Positions 1 through 8,249 of a DNA stretch of 64,000 nt are shown piece after piece. Both the position numbers and the translations under genes were made by a program. Position 1 is the stretch's first letter. Each line of letters opens with the position of its first letter. The notes under the pieces were generated by a model, which saw only the letters and a list, made by a program, of their open reading frames with translations, had not been told where the DNA came from and ran no database searches. The DNA comes from Prevotella koreensis. GTDB lineage: Bacteria > Bacteroidota > Bacteroidia > Bacteroidales > Bacteroidaceae. The stretch covers positions 984,574-1,048,573 of the forward strand of contig NZ_RYYU01000001.1 of the NCBI RefSeq assembly GCF_003977605.1, given 5' to 3'.

Positions 1-327
1 TTTCATGAACAACATCATCTTAAAGAACACACGGGGCATGAGTTCTACAAAACGATTATAGGAGACGGCTGCAGGGAATTCATGCCTGAGCCACCCACGG
101 ATACAGTTCCGGTAATACTCCTTGAAATTACGATATGTACCGAAATGATAGCATACAAGGATGGTCATAATTTCACTTTCAGAAAGCCTTCCCTTACGAT
201 TCCTAAAACGTTTTCCATTGCTATTATAGGAAGGTAAACATAGGTTTTTACTCAGTTCAACATTCAAATTCTTGTCAAACTCATCAATAATACAGAAAAT
301 TTCTATAACTTTGTCTTTGGTAATCAT
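1..327 (-). CDS. IS982-family DDE transposase, N-terminal part
   Basis: This frame encodes the first 109 residues of a transposase whose remainder lies beyond the window edge. It begins MITKDKVIEIFCIIDEF at 327. It then matches the copy at 59479-60316 almost residue for residue (LPSYNSNGKR, GRLSESEIMTILVCYHFGTY, FKEYYRNCIRGWL). That copy has lost its first 30 or so residues, so this is the better template for the true N-terminus. IS982 transposases are DDE enzymes that cut and paste their own element. The frame is open throughout the visible part; whether the whole gene is intact cannot be seen here. Confidence 0.8.
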   Translation of the reverse strand, partial: MITKDKVIEIFCIIDEFDKNLNVELSKNLCLPSYNSNGKRFRNRKGRLSESEIMTILVCYHFGTYRNFKEYYRNCIRGWLRHEFPAAVSYNRFVELMPRVFFKMMLFMK

Positions 328-433
328 CGCTTGGTTGTTTTGTAAGTTATTGATTTACAACCATAAAGTTACAAAAAACTAACGAGATTACCAACTTTTA
401 TAGAGACTTTCTTAACCCGAACTCGCGTAAATA
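1..433 (-). mobile_element. IS982-family insertion sequence, copy 1 (cut by window edge)
   Basis: Sequence from the window start closely matches the IS982-family copy at 59457-60319, including the transposase reading frame on the minus strand. The end upstream of the transposase start carries the motif CCCGAACTCGCGTAAA near 417-432. Read inverted this equals the end TTTACGCCAGTTCGGG at 59457, so both are taken as the terminal inverted repeat. The insertion abuts, and apparently interrupts, an ISL3-type transposase whose open frame starts directly after a stop at 428-430. The other end lies outside the window. Confidence 0.75.
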
Positions 434-946
434 AGGGAATACCGCAAAAAGCGCAGGCAGGCAAAGACAGCACAGGAAAAGCAACGTATAGGTACATGGA
501 AACCTAAGAGAATGGATAACGGAGAAACCATGCCGCAAATAATGGCGCGAAGCAGACATCTCATACTGATGCACAAGTCAAAGTGGAGCGAGAAACAACA
601 ACAAAGGGCGGATATTCTGTTCAAGGCTTTTCCTGCATTGCAGAAAGCATACCATATCTATCCGGAATTAGTGGACATATTCAACAAAAAGTCCAAGCCT
701 GATCAGGCCAGACTTAATCTGGCAAGGTGGTACAACAAAGTGGAAGCAATGGCGAACAAAGGTTTTAACAAAGTAATCGAGACTTTTGAAAACCATAACG
801 ACACCATCATAAACTATTTTCAAGAAAGGCTCACAAACGCATCGGCAGAATCTTTTAATGCCAAAATAAAGGCATTAAGAGCACAATTCAGGGGGGTGAG
901 AGACATTAAGTTCTTTATGTACAGGATGGCAACTCTTTATTCTTGA
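431..946 (+). pseudogene. ISL3/ISAon1-type transposase, C-terminal remnant
   Basis: The open frame runs from a stop at 428-430 to 946 and reads as the end of an ISL3-superfamily transposase. A basic segment (KRRQAKTAQEKQR) is followed by the typical family ending with SAESFNAKIKALRAQFRGV and KFFMYRMATLYS. In ISAon1-like elements this part follows the DDE core, which is missing here. The first ATG in frame is at 512, but the homologous frame clearly starts upstream, so 512 is not a true start. The IS982 end at about 430 coincides with the point where the gene is cut. It is probably not functional. Confidence 0.7.
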
Positions 947-1321
947 ATATCAACTCAACAACCGGAATTATCCGTGGAGCTAAAGTTCTTCATCCATCTT
1001 CTCATCAAGATAAATACGCAATAATGAAGAATCATGTTATAGAAAAGTAATTTAATTAATCTACGGATAAAAAAACTCGGCTAACTGATATAGATATTTC
1101 CTTCCATAATGCAAAGGAAAAAATCAATATAAAAATATCCCCACCTTTATACTACTGAGCCTAAAACCATAAAAAAGAGGTTGCCTTAAAAGAAGAAATT
1201 GATTGTCTCACGACAATCAATCCTTTAATAACCTTAATAATCTAATACCATGAAAAACACGTTGCAAATTTAATCATTTAATTTTAAATTGCAAGTATTT
1301 TAGATGATATTATTATAAGTT
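947..1321. other. Non-coding stretch with orphan 5' leader
   Basis: No protein of credible length is seen. The only structured part is at 1198-1279. A 9-bp perfect hairpin (ATTGATTGT, loop CTCACG, ACAATCAAT) is followed about 30 bases later by an ATG. The frame from that ATG ends after seven codons (MKNTLQI, stop). This looks like the 5' leader and first codons of a gene whose body has been deleted. The rest is AT-rich sequence with no recognised element. Confidence 0.45.
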
Positions 1322-1972
1322 TTAACATTCTGTAAAAATATATCCACTCCATTTAAACTTCCTTTGCTTAATTATTGCAATAGCATTATCAATTTCTTCA
1401 CTTCTAAGCAATGGTTTGCTGAGCATCAAGGTGACTATCGGTTCTGTTTCAGAGAGTTCTGCCGAAAGCATAAGTGGATCAAAAATAGATAACAATTCTT
1501 CAAACTCCTCTTGAGACATCGTATCCGGTTTATTTATGAAATCTCGCTTAAGCACACTCTCATCATTCGTAACAGGTAAACCGAACTTATCGGTTTTTAA
1601 CTGCCATTGGGAATCGAAAAAGGATATCTCACATTCCGGTTCCGGTGCCTTGAACGACTTGACAACACATATTATAAAAGATTCATTGGTTGAAAACTTT
1701 TTCAACTGTAATATCGAACATGAATTTAATGTCACACAAACATAGTCGTCTGTCAATTTATCCATTACAGACATTCCACCGAGCCTGTTCTTTACTTCTG
1801 CTTTCATTTGCGTTGCGTATAAGTCAACCATCTCGGTTCGTTTGCCCTTATCAAGATATGCAACAATACTGTCAGGCATTGCTATCCATATATCGCGCAT
1901 AGTTTTCTGTGCATAAGTAACGGCAGAGAACAAAAAAATAAATAATGTAATAAGGAAAAACTCTTTCTTCAT
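1322..1972 (-). CDS. DUF3256 family secreted protein
   Basis: The protein has 216 residues with a clear signal peptide (MKKEFFLITLFIFLFSAVTYAQ, cleavage expected after AYAQ-like TYAQ). The body matches the Bacteroidetes family DUF3256: MRDIWIAMPDSIVAYL near the mature N-terminus, NRLGG, a central LKTDKFGLP segment and a C-terminus rich in SKPLLRSEE. Family members are periplasmic or outer-membrane associated proteins of unknown function. It stands alone between decayed mobile elements and there is no visible partner. No TAnnTTTG box is evident directly upstream. The gene is intact and of normal length. Function is unknown. Confidence 0.75.
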   Translation of the reverse strand: MKKEFFLITLFIFLFSAVTYAQKTMRDIWIAMPDSIVAYLDKGKRTEMVDLYATQMKAEVKNRLGGMSVMDKLTDDYVCVTLNSCSILQLKKFSTNESFIICVVKSFKAPEPECEISFFDSQWQLKTDKFGLPVTNDESVLKRDFINKPDTMSQEEFEELLSIFDPLMLSAELSETEPIVTLMLSKPLLRSEEIDNAIAIIKQRKFKWSGYIFTEC

Positions 1973-2089
1973 AACTTAATATATAAATTTATTTAGAGTG
2001 CAATATTACTACATTTTTACGACATTGACAACAATAAGCAAATAAAATTGCTCATATATAAAGAATAATTACTGACTTCGTCAATGCGT

Positions 2090-2995
2090 TACCCTTACCT
2101 ATTCCAGTTTCAAAGAATATGATTTGAATAGAGGTTCGATTGCTTTATGCTTCTCAGTGAGGAACATTGTTTTGAGAAGTATCTTATTGTTTTCCGGTAT
2201 CCTTCCCCACTATAACCTCAACTAAAACAACACCTGATACGTAAAGCCTATGCTTGCGAAGCATCTCCTTGAACGCGCCCGGACAGGAAAGCAACCGGTG
2301 TCATAGAACAATTTCTTCAAGATAGCATGCAACTTAGGCGCACCCACTCCGGGATTGGCCTTGCGATACTCACGTGGATTCTCAATAATAATGGGCTCTA
2401 TGGTATCTTCTCGGCAAAGCCGTCCTTTTCATCACGCTTGTTATCTGCTTGTCTGCTGTAACCAAACAGTTCGCAAAAAGTAGTCATGGCAACCCATGAG
2501 TCCTCTTAGAGAAACAGAATTAATGTTTGGTACCAGTTTTTTCTTACATGGATGTTGAATGTTTGATCTGCAAGATCAATCATGGTGGAATATGCATGAG
2601 AACTGAACCTCTCTAGTTCCTGCGCCTTTCGAAGACACTTTATCTCAGCGTCTTTCTCTATTAAAAGTTCGTCCTTAGTCTTTTCATTCCTCGTCAAGAA
2701 TAGAATTCTGCTGCAAAGGTAACAAGTCTTTTTCATTCATGATTTTGTCCATCCAGAAAAACGACAACGAACAACTGCTTATGTGATACTTCATGATGAT
2801 TTTATCTGCAAAAACACCGCTTTCAAGTTATTCACGGTCAATTAAAATACGGTCATCATCTATGAATGTGTAACCTTTTAACTCAACTTATCGTGTCTCA
2901 TACCATCCTGTGGTCTTATTATACACGCATTCTGTTCTTATCTTGTGCTTCATTATCACTTCTTTTTTGCCTCCTAAAGTGACATTTTGTTCTAC
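2090..2995 (-). pseudogene. Decayed IS3-family element (orfA end and orfB start)
   Basis: The only sizeable open frame is 2506-2736. It ends like an IS3-family orfA: RKAQELERFSSHAYSTMIDLAD followed by an F-x-I-x-V-R-K segment. Downstream on the same strand, other frames read as the start of an orfB: LFGYSRQADNKRDEKDG, then IIIENPREYRKANPGVGAPK and an LHAILKKLFYDTGCFP-like stretch. Stops and frame changes separate them. Upstream (2740-2995) there are further open scraps (HKIRTECVYNKTTGWYETR, LKGYTFIDDDRILIDRE) that may belong to the same element. The DDE catalytic region is not present. This is a remnant and not mobile by itself. Confidence 0.6.
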
Positions 2996-3008
2996 TAAAA
3001 GTCACTTC
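2977..3008 (-). terminator. Probable terminator of the DUF1460 operon
   Basis: On the minus strand, AAGTGACTTTT and the partner AAAATGTCACTT form a stem that begins at the stop codon of the DUF1460 gene (stop at 3002-3004). The stem is imperfect near the loop. Confidence 0.4.
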
Positions 3009-3856
3009 AAACGCAGCACTCGCACTCCGAGTGCTGTTTTTCGTCCTATAAGGTAGTTCTTTAGTGTTGCACGTTCTTCCACAACTTTATGTTTTAATGA
3101 TGAAGCATTGAGCAAATGCAGTCCGTCACGTCTCCACACTGCAAATCCAAGATGTGAGATTTCGAGGCCTTTCTTGCTTGTAACTATTGCAATTACATCG
3201 CCATCGTGTATAATGTTTCTCAGTTCTTTTGTGTCTTGGATATTTCCGTTAGGGATGTATCTGTATTTTTGACCACATATATCTTTTTCCATCAGTGCAA
3301 TTTTTCGTATCATTGCAGTGTCGCCTGCGAGCATTTTGTAACTGCCGCTATGTTTTGTCATATAAGTGGCATCTACGATCTGCAAGCCACTGAACAACTC
3401 TGTGTCTCCCATAACTTCATCCACAATGCCCATTTTTACATTGTCTTTTATCCAGGCTGTGAAATAATGCAGACGCGAAGAATAGTCTTTCAGCGTGCCA
3501 TTTTGATACCTTATCTTGGTAAGGTTGTCGCAGTAGCCCTTGAAAGAATAGTTATTCTCTTTGGCAGTCATTGTCAATGCAAGCACCGTCTCAACGAATG
3601 TAGTGCAGTCGAGTTCGCGCAGGTTTACCACAAGTTGCTCCTTCTTGTTCACTTCTAATGTGTGTGCAACGTATGGTTTGCCTATAAACTTGCGTGCGAA
3701 GAATAGCACCGGGTTTTCTCCTTTCGGCATTGTCTTTGCTTCGGACAACAATCTGACAACCATTACACTGTCTTCTCGTAAATAAGTGCTTTTGCCTGAA
3801 GCACCGGCAAAAGATGCCATGAAGAGCATGACGCAAATAACAAATATCCTTACCAT
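3002..3856 (-). CDS. DUF1460 family secreted amidase-like protein
   Basis: The product has 284 residues with an N-terminal signal peptide (MVRIFVICVMLFMASFAGASG). It belongs to the DUF1460 family, which has an NlpC/P60-like cysteine amidase fold. The likely nucleophile is in LRELDCTTFVETV and the likely histidine in ISHLGFAVWRRDG; HLLNAS near the C-terminus is also typical. Structures of family members were interpreted as N-acetylmuramoyl-L-alanine amidase-like enzymes acting on cell-wall fragments, so a role in peptidoglycan turnover in the periplasm is inferred. It is the last gene of a tightly packed operon behind DUF4421 (8-base gap) and a Gfo/Idh/MocA oxidoreductase. Confidence 0.8.
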   Translation of the reverse strand: MVRIFVICVMLFMASFAGASGKSTYLREDSVMVVRLLSEAKTMPKGENPVLFFARKFIGKPYVAHTLEVNKKEQLVVNLRELDCTTFVETVLALTMTAKENNYSFKGYCDNLTKIRYQNGTLKDYSSRLHYFTAWIKDNVKMGIVDEVMGDTELFSGLQIVDATYMTKHSGSYKMLAGDTAMIRKIALMEKDICGQKYRYIPNGNIQDTKELRNIIHDGDVIAIVTSKKGLEISHLGFAVWRRDGLHLLNASSLKHKVVEERATLKNYLIGRKTALGVRVLRLK

Positions 3857-3864
3857 GTCAATAA

Positions 3865-4995
3865 TTATTTCTTATTCCTGTATTCTTTTCTCTTTCCAAA
3901 GTTTATACCTGCGTAAATATTCAACGAACCGAAAACATTGTTGGTAGAGAATTGAGGCTTGCGGTAATTGTATGCTTTTATAATTGCACTCGCACCGCAA
4001 TACCATTTCATGTTGTTATAAACCAATCCGAAACGGCCAATGGCATCCATATTGAAATTGGAGAACTTGAAATCGCGCAACTGGAAATTATGGTCTTGTC
4101 TTTCTCCTATCGACCTTTTATAGGCTACTGCCAACGATAGCGAAGCGGCAAACAGACAGTTACGTGCAAAAACATAGTTATATGCGTAACCGCCCGATAC
4201 CGAATAGTCCACATATTTCACATGGTTGAACATCAATCCGGAATCAACTTTCTCTTTATGGTGACTATCTGCCACGTCAGCAATGATGTCATGAAGTTTG
4301 TTATAGTCGAGTTTTAGACTATGACTCGTATATCCTATGCCTATGAGTGGCGAACCGCAACTTTTCTTCTGAACTGTACTCTGACTGAATGCGGCAGGGT
4401 ATGAGAATTTCTTATGGTTGAAGATGTAATATATATTAAAACCCTTTATACCTACCTCAATACCGGAGAAAGCCATCTCCTTGCGGCTTATCTGACCATC
4501 GCTAAACTTTATCGACTTTATTAGATAGTCTTTTCCCGACTTACGGTAATACAAATCTATACCTATTTGCGAACTATATAGGCTTATGTCAAACTCCTTT
4601 TTATTGTTGGTTTTGGATAGATGATTGATGTCGAAAGTATATCCGAGGAAAACCCATCTCCAACCGAAATAAGGCCCTAACTTTATTATCGGCTTCGGTG
4701 CAAATGTCACGGCCTGCCCACTTTTGCTTGTCAGGTTATAAATTTCGTATGTCGTGGTATTTTGCAGCATAACTGTATAGTTGTAATGCTGAGGTTCTAT
4801 ATAAGTACTGTCTATCTCGTTGAAAGACTTTAAAAAACTATATATCACATTCTTTTTATTAACGCCCTTTTCTGCTTTTTCCATAATACTATCGCTTGGT
4901 GCAATATCATTATTCGCAAAAAGCGATACCGATACGAGCAGAACGGAGAATATGACGTAAAGCCGCAGATTTTTATATGCCTGAAACATATACAT
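3865..4995 (-). CDS. DUF4421 family outer-membrane-like protein
   Basis: The product has 376 residues with a signal peptide (LRLYVIFSVLLVSVSLFANN). The body alternates hydrophobic and aromatic residues as in outer-membrane beta-barrels: LGPYFGWRWVFLGYTFDI, a KKEFDISLYSSQIGIDLYYRKS-type strand pair, SVSGGYAYNYVF, and GSLNIYAGINFG at the end. This fits DUF4421, a Bacteroidetes family of unknown function predicted as barrel proteins. The start codon is three bases after the oxidoreductase stop. MYM and a second ATG two codons later are both possible starts. Co-transcription with the DUF1460 amidase suggests an envelope role, which is inference. Confidence 0.75.
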   Translation of the reverse strand: MYMFQAYKNLRLYVIFSVLLVSVSLFANNDIAPSDSIMEKAEKGVNKKNVIYSFLKSFNEIDSTYIEPQHYNYTVMLQNTTTYEIYNLTSKSGQAVTFAPKPIIKLGPYFGWRWVFLGYTFDINHLSKTNNKKEFDISLYSSQIGIDLYYRKSGKDYLIKSIKFSDGQISRKEMAFSGIEVGIKGFNIYYIFNHKKFSYPAAFSQSTVQKKSCGSPLIGIGYTSHSLKLDYNKLHDIIADVADSHHKEKVDSGLMFNHVKYVDYSVSGGYAYNYVFARNCLFAASLSLAVAYKRSIGERQDHNFQLRDFKFSNFNMDAIGRFGLVYNNMKWYCGASAIIKAYNYRKPQFSTNNVFGSLNIYAGINFGKRKEYRNKK

Positions 4996-4998
4996 ATA

Positions 4999-5982
4999 TC
5001 AGAATTTTCCTAATATTCTGTCCATGACCCAATTCACGGGAGTTGCCGAAACGCTTGTACTGAGACAAACGTTCAATCCTTGCAGATGTTCAGTAACGCT
5101 TTTTATTATAGGTAACTGTACGTATGGTGGATTGGGCACTGTTAAAGTTGTCAGTCCCTCGCTCGTAATGATTTCTATTGGGGCATAGTCGAAAACCGAA
5201 AACGTGAGCATACCGGCATCACCAATAACCCCAATGCGGTCTTCGCGCGACGATTCATGACCTGCGAAGCACCACGAACCACTGCCGGGAAGTCCCGATT
5301 CAAACTGAAAACATGCGCTGATGGTGTCTTCTGCCTTATAAAGTCCACCACGATTGGTGCAGATACCCTCAGTCTTTATTATCACTCCGAACATATTTTG
5401 GAGCAAATCAAGTTGGTGTGGAGCCAAGTCATAGAAATATCCTCCTCCTGCAATGTCCGGTTGAAGTCGCCAAGGCAGATTGGAAATGGTGGAATAGTCG
5501 AGTTCTCGCGGGGGACATGAGAAGCGCAGTTGTACGTTCATCACCTTACCAATGGCACCTGATTCCACGAGGCTCTTTACTTTTATGAAGTATGGAAGGT
5601 ATCTTCTGTAATATGCCACGAAACAAGGAATGCCGGTCTGTTCGCTCACCCTGTTTATTCTTGCACAGTCATCGTAACTTGATGCCAATGGCTTCTCCAC
5701 ATAAACAGGTTTGCCTGCCTTCATAGACATAATTGCAAATGTTGCATGGCTTGATGGGGGGGTGGCTATATATACGGCGTTCACGTCATGGTCTTCTATC
5801 AACTCCGATGCATCGGTGTACCATTTCGGTATTCTGTGCCTTTCTGCATACATTCGGGTTTTGTGAGCATCACGTCCCATCACAGCAACAATATCAGAGC
5901 CTTCTACCTCCCTGAATGCCGGCCCTGACTTTTTTTCAGTGACTTCACCACAGCCGATAAATCCCCATCTGATTTGTTTCAT
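4999..5982 (-). CDS. Gfo/Idh/MocA family oxidoreductase
   Basis: The product has 327 residues. The N-terminal Rossmann fold is explicit: RWGFIGCGEVTEKKSGPAF, then VAVMGRDAHK, NAVYIATPPSSHATFA and the family lysine motif VYVEKPLASSYDDC. The C-terminal substrate domain contains GGGYFYDLAPHQLDLLQNMFG, where the DxxxHxxD/L histidine is expected to be catalytic. Members are NAD(P)-dependent dehydrogenases of sugars, inositols or amino-sugar derivatives; the substrate cannot be told here. It is the first gene of the operon with DUF4421 and DUF1460. A TAACTTTG promoter box lies only four bases before the ATG, so the mRNA is probably leaderless. Confidence 0.9.
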   Translation of the reverse strand: MKQIRWGFIGCGEVTEKKSGPAFREVEGSDIVAVMGRDAHKTRMYAERHRIPKWYTDASELIEDHDVNAVYIATPPSSHATFAIMSMKAGKPVYVEKPLASSYDDCARINRVSEQTGIPCFVAYYRRYLPYFIKVKSLVESGAIGKVMNVQLRFSCPPRELDYSTISNLPWRLQPDIAGGGYFYDLAPHQLDLLQNMFGVIIKTEGICTNRGGLYKAEDTISACFQFESGLPGSGSWCFAGHESSREDRIGVIGDAGMLTFSVFDYAPIEIITSEGLTTLTVPNPPYVQLPIIKSVTEHLQGLNVCLSTSVSATPVNWVMDRILGKF

Positions 5983-5986
5983 GCTG

Positions 5987-5994
5987 CAAAGTTA
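5987..5994 (-). promoter_or_regulatory. -7 promoter box for the oxidoreductase operon
   Basis: Minus-strand TAACTTTG matches the Bacteroidetes TAnnTTTG box. It is followed by GCAG and then the start codon, leaving practically no untranslated leader. No clear -33 TTTG is visible. Confidence 0.65.
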
Positions 5995-6058
5995 CCGTTT
6001 CTTTTCCTAATTACTTAGTTTTTTGCCTTAAAAATTTGGTCATGCGCATAAAAATATC

Positions 6059-6066
6059 TACCTTTG
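6059..6066 (+). promoter_or_regulatory. -7 promoter box of tRNA-Arg
   Basis: TACCTTTG followed by CACTCG lies 18 bases before the tRNA. The same 14 bases TACCTTTGCACTCG precede the tRNA-Cys gene on the other strand. Confidence 0.7.
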
Positions 6067-6084
6067 CACTCGAATTTAAGTAAT

Positions 6085-6159
6085 GGTTCCGTAGCTCAGT
6101 TGGATTAGAGCAACAGCCTTCTAAGCTGTGGGTCTTGGGTTCGAACCCCAACGGAATCA
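6085..6159 (+). tRNA. tRNA-Arg (anticodon TCT)
   Basis: The sequence folds as a full cloverleaf. Acceptor GGTTCCG pairs with CGGAATC with one G-T pair. The D arm is GCTCAGTTGGATTAGAGC. The anticodon stem CAGCC/GGCTG-like region frames the loop CTTCTAA with anticodon TCT, and the T arm is TTGGGTTCGAACCCCAA. The discriminator base is A and CCA is not encoded. It reads AGA codons and is transcribed from the box at 6059. Confidence 0.95.
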
Positions 6160-6357
6160 CTTCGATAGTCAGATGTATGTAAGCGGTTTTGCGCTTAACT
6201 TTCTGACTATCATTGTTTTAATAAACCACTTGTGTTTGTTGCCCCCTTCTCTAAATTTGGTGCGTATAATGCTTCCCGATATACTGTATTTTGTTGATAA
6301 CTACTTGTATTTGCATTAAAACTTATGCAAACATGTGGGTGTTAACGTTTATTTTTG

Positions 6358-6365
6358 TACTTTTG
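6358..6365 (+). promoter_or_regulatory. -7 promoter box of the kinase gene
   Basis: TACTTTTG is followed by five bases and the ATG at 6371. It excludes the upstream in-frame start at 6335, which would lie before the transcript start. Confidence 0.65.
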
Positions 6366-6370
6366 CGGTC

Positions 6371-7222
6371 ATGAAACTGATAGCAGATAGTGGAAGTACC
6401 AAAACTTCATGGGTTCTTATGAATGGTGGAGAGGTAGAGAAAAAGATTACCACGATTGGTATTAATCCCGTCGTTCAAACAGAAGAGATCGTGTTGACAG
6501 TGCTTAATGAGTTAGTCTGTTCCTTACCTATTATGCCGAGTGAAATATATTTCTACGGTGCCGGTTGTCGTGGGAAGGCAATACAACGAATAACCGACAC
6601 CATGCGAATAGCATTTGCAGATGCGAAATGCTTGCCACACATTGAGGTGGAGAGCGACCTTTATGGGGCGGCGAGAGCACTTTTTGGCGACTCTGAAGGC
6701 ATAGCATGTATTCTCGGTACTGGCAGCAATTCTTGCCTTTATGATGGCTCTTCAATAGTAGAGAATGTACCACCGCTTGGCTATATCCTCGGCGATGAGG
6801 GTAGTGGTGCATCTCTCGGGAAGATGTTTCTTAATGCACTTTTCAAAGGAGATTTGCCTGCGGAGTTGGCTGACCAATACCTTACTGAAACATGTCAGAC
6901 ATACGATGACGTGATACGCCGCGTTTATCGTGAACCGAATGCTAATCGTTACCTTGCATCAACGTCATTATTTATTATCAATCATCTTGATATAAAGCCG
7001 TTGGCAGATATTGTTGAATACAACATTGAGCAGTTCTTTGTCAAGAATGTTTGTCGATATTCACATTCGGAAATACCTGTGGCTGCCGTAGGAAGCATTG
7101 CCGACGCTTACAGTGACATATATATAAAGGTGGCAAACGCTCATGGTTTTAGCGTTTCAAAAATACTGAAAGAGCCTATCGATGCCCTTGCAGAATATCA
7201 TTCCATGCACACCATAAAATAA
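6371..7222 (+). CDS. BadF/BadG-type N-acetylglucosamine kinase-like protein
   Basis: The product has 283 residues and belongs to the ASKHA sugar-kinase fold. MKLIADSGSTKTSWVLM is the phosphate-1 loop. FYGAGCRG, ESDLYGAARALFG, CILGTGSNSCLYDG and LGDEGSGASLG are the further ATP- and sugar-binding motifs of the N-acetylglucosamine kinase/BadF-BadG-BcrA-BcrD group. A role in phosphorylating N-acetylglucosamine or a wall-derived amino sugar in the cytoplasm is inferred. The start at 6371 is chosen because the TAnnTTTG box sits just before it. A degenerate second copy of the last 35 codons lies at 28781-28888. A palindromic repeat follows its stop codon. Confidence 0.85.
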   Translation: MKLIADSGSTKTSWVLMNGGEVEKKITTIGINPVVQTEEIVLTVLNELVCSLPIMPSEIYFYGAGCRGKAIQRITDTMRIAFADAKCLPHIEVESDLYGAARALFGDSEGIACILGTGSNSCLYDGSSIVENVPPLGYILGDEGSGASLGKMFLNALFKGDLPAELADQYLTETCQTYDDVIRRVYREPNANRYLASTSLFIINHLDIKPLADIVEYNIEQFFVKNVCRYSHSEIPVAAVGSIADAYSDIYIKVANAHGFSVSKILKEPIDALAEYHSMHTIK

Positions 7223-7251
7223 AGTGTTTTTCAATTTATGCTGTTTTGCTG

Positions 7252-7316
7252 ACCAAATTCGCCCATTTTGCTAACCAATTTCGCCGAAATTGCAAAGTAA
7301 AATGGGCGAATTTGGT
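7252..7316. repeat. GGGCGAAATT palindromic repeat, locus A
   Basis: Perfect 18-bp inverted arms ACCAAATTCGCCCATTTT (7252-7269) and its complement (7299-7316) enclose a second palindrome, CAATTTCGCCGAAATTG. The element fills the gap between the convergent kinase and transporter genes and ends two bases before the transporter stop. It may also act as a bidirectional terminator. Related copies are at 28920-28975 and 41140-41221. Confidence 0.8.
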
Positions 7317-7317
7317 T

Positions 7318-8241
7318 TTAAAGACGTTTCTTTCTTGGGAACATTTTACGAACACGCATCAGTAAGTTTACTACGGAACCGGCAGAGATGATGAGCGTTA
7401 CGGAAACGATGATGAGCAAGATACCAACGACCAATCGTAGTGTCATAGGCTCGCTGAATATCGTTACGGCAAAGAAAACTGCAGAAACAGGCTCGAATGC
7501 GCCTAATATCGCTACAGGGGTAGAGCCGATTTTCTGGATTGCAGCACTCGTACAAATTAGAGAAAAAGCCGTTGGGAAAAACGCCATTGCCAAAGCATCA
7601 GCCCAAAGCCATGCCGAATTGTTGAGCACGCTTAAACTATTGATGTCGAAATTAAGTGCGTACAGTAACGTTCCGAAGATAATAACGTAGAGTGTAATTT
7701 TTAAGGTAGATACTGTCTTTAGTTTTGGCATGTTGACAAATACCAAATAAATAGCGTATGAAAGAGCCGAGCCGCCCACCATCAGCAGACCTACCAATGA
7801 GAGAGCCTGACCGTCTCCACCACGATATAGCATGGATATGCCGGCTATTGCCAACATAATACTGGCAATGGTGATTATAGACACTTTCTCATGATAGAAC
7901 AATGCCATAATTATAGTGACTATGATTGGATATACAAAAAGCAACGTTGAGGCAATGGCTGAACCTATGTATGTGTAACTGACATAAAGCAACAGGGACG
8001 ATGCAGCCATAAGCATACCAAGCGTAATGAGTGGAACCCACTGGTTTTTCTTCAGTCCGAAACTGCGTCCGCGTACTAACATTATTATGACAAGCATCGG
8101 TATAGCCAACATATAACGTATAAACAAGACGCTCGAAGCTTCGATACCGGCATTAAGCAGTGGCAACGCAAACAACGGATTGGTGCCATACGATGCGGCA
8201 GCCAATACGCCTAACATATAACCTTTGAAAGAATTGCTCAT
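7318..8241 (-). CDS. EamA/DMT-superfamily transporter
   Basis: The product has 307 residues with ten hydrophobic segments in two repeats of five, as in EamA drug/metabolite transporters. The first repeat begins GYMLGVLAAASYGTNPLFALPLL and has the family signature ASSVLFIRYMLAIP. The second begins GLLMVGGSALSYAIYLVFV and contains FFPTAFSLICTSAAIQKIGSTPVAILGAFEPVSAVFFA, a typical closing motif. It is an inner-membrane exporter or permease of an unknown small metabolite. A TATTTTTG box lies eight bases before the start codon. The gene converges on the kinase, with palindromic repeat A between them. Confidence 0.9.
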   Translation of the reverse strand: MSNSFKGYMLGVLAAASYGTNPLFALPLLNAGIEASSVLFIRYMLAIPMLVIIMLVRGRSFGLKKNQWVPLITLGMLMAASSLLLYVSYTYIGSAIASTLLFVYPIIVTIIMALFYHEKVSIITIASIMLAIAGISMLYRGGDGQALSLVGLLMVGGSALSYAIYLVFVNMPKLKTVSTLKITLYVIIFGTLLYALNFDINSLSVLNNSAWLWADALAMAFFPTAFSLICTSAAIQKIGSTPVAILGAFEPVSAVFFAVTIFSEPMTLRLVVGILLIIVSVTLIISAGSVVNLLMRVRKMFPRKKRL

Positions 8242-8249
8242 AGTAGATG

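Noticed and set aside
412..624. 70-residue minus-strand frame across the IS982/ISL3 junction
   Set aside because: Antisense to the ISL3-type transposase remnant and spans the insertion boundary.
3206..3658. 150-residue plus-strand frame inside the DUF1460 gene
   Set aside because: Antisense shadow of a well-supported gene, rich in Cys, His and Phe without family features.
6335..6370. Upstream extension of the kinase gene (start at 6335)
   Set aside because: A TAnnTTTG promoter box at 6358 lies inside it, and the conserved kinase N-terminus begins at 6371.
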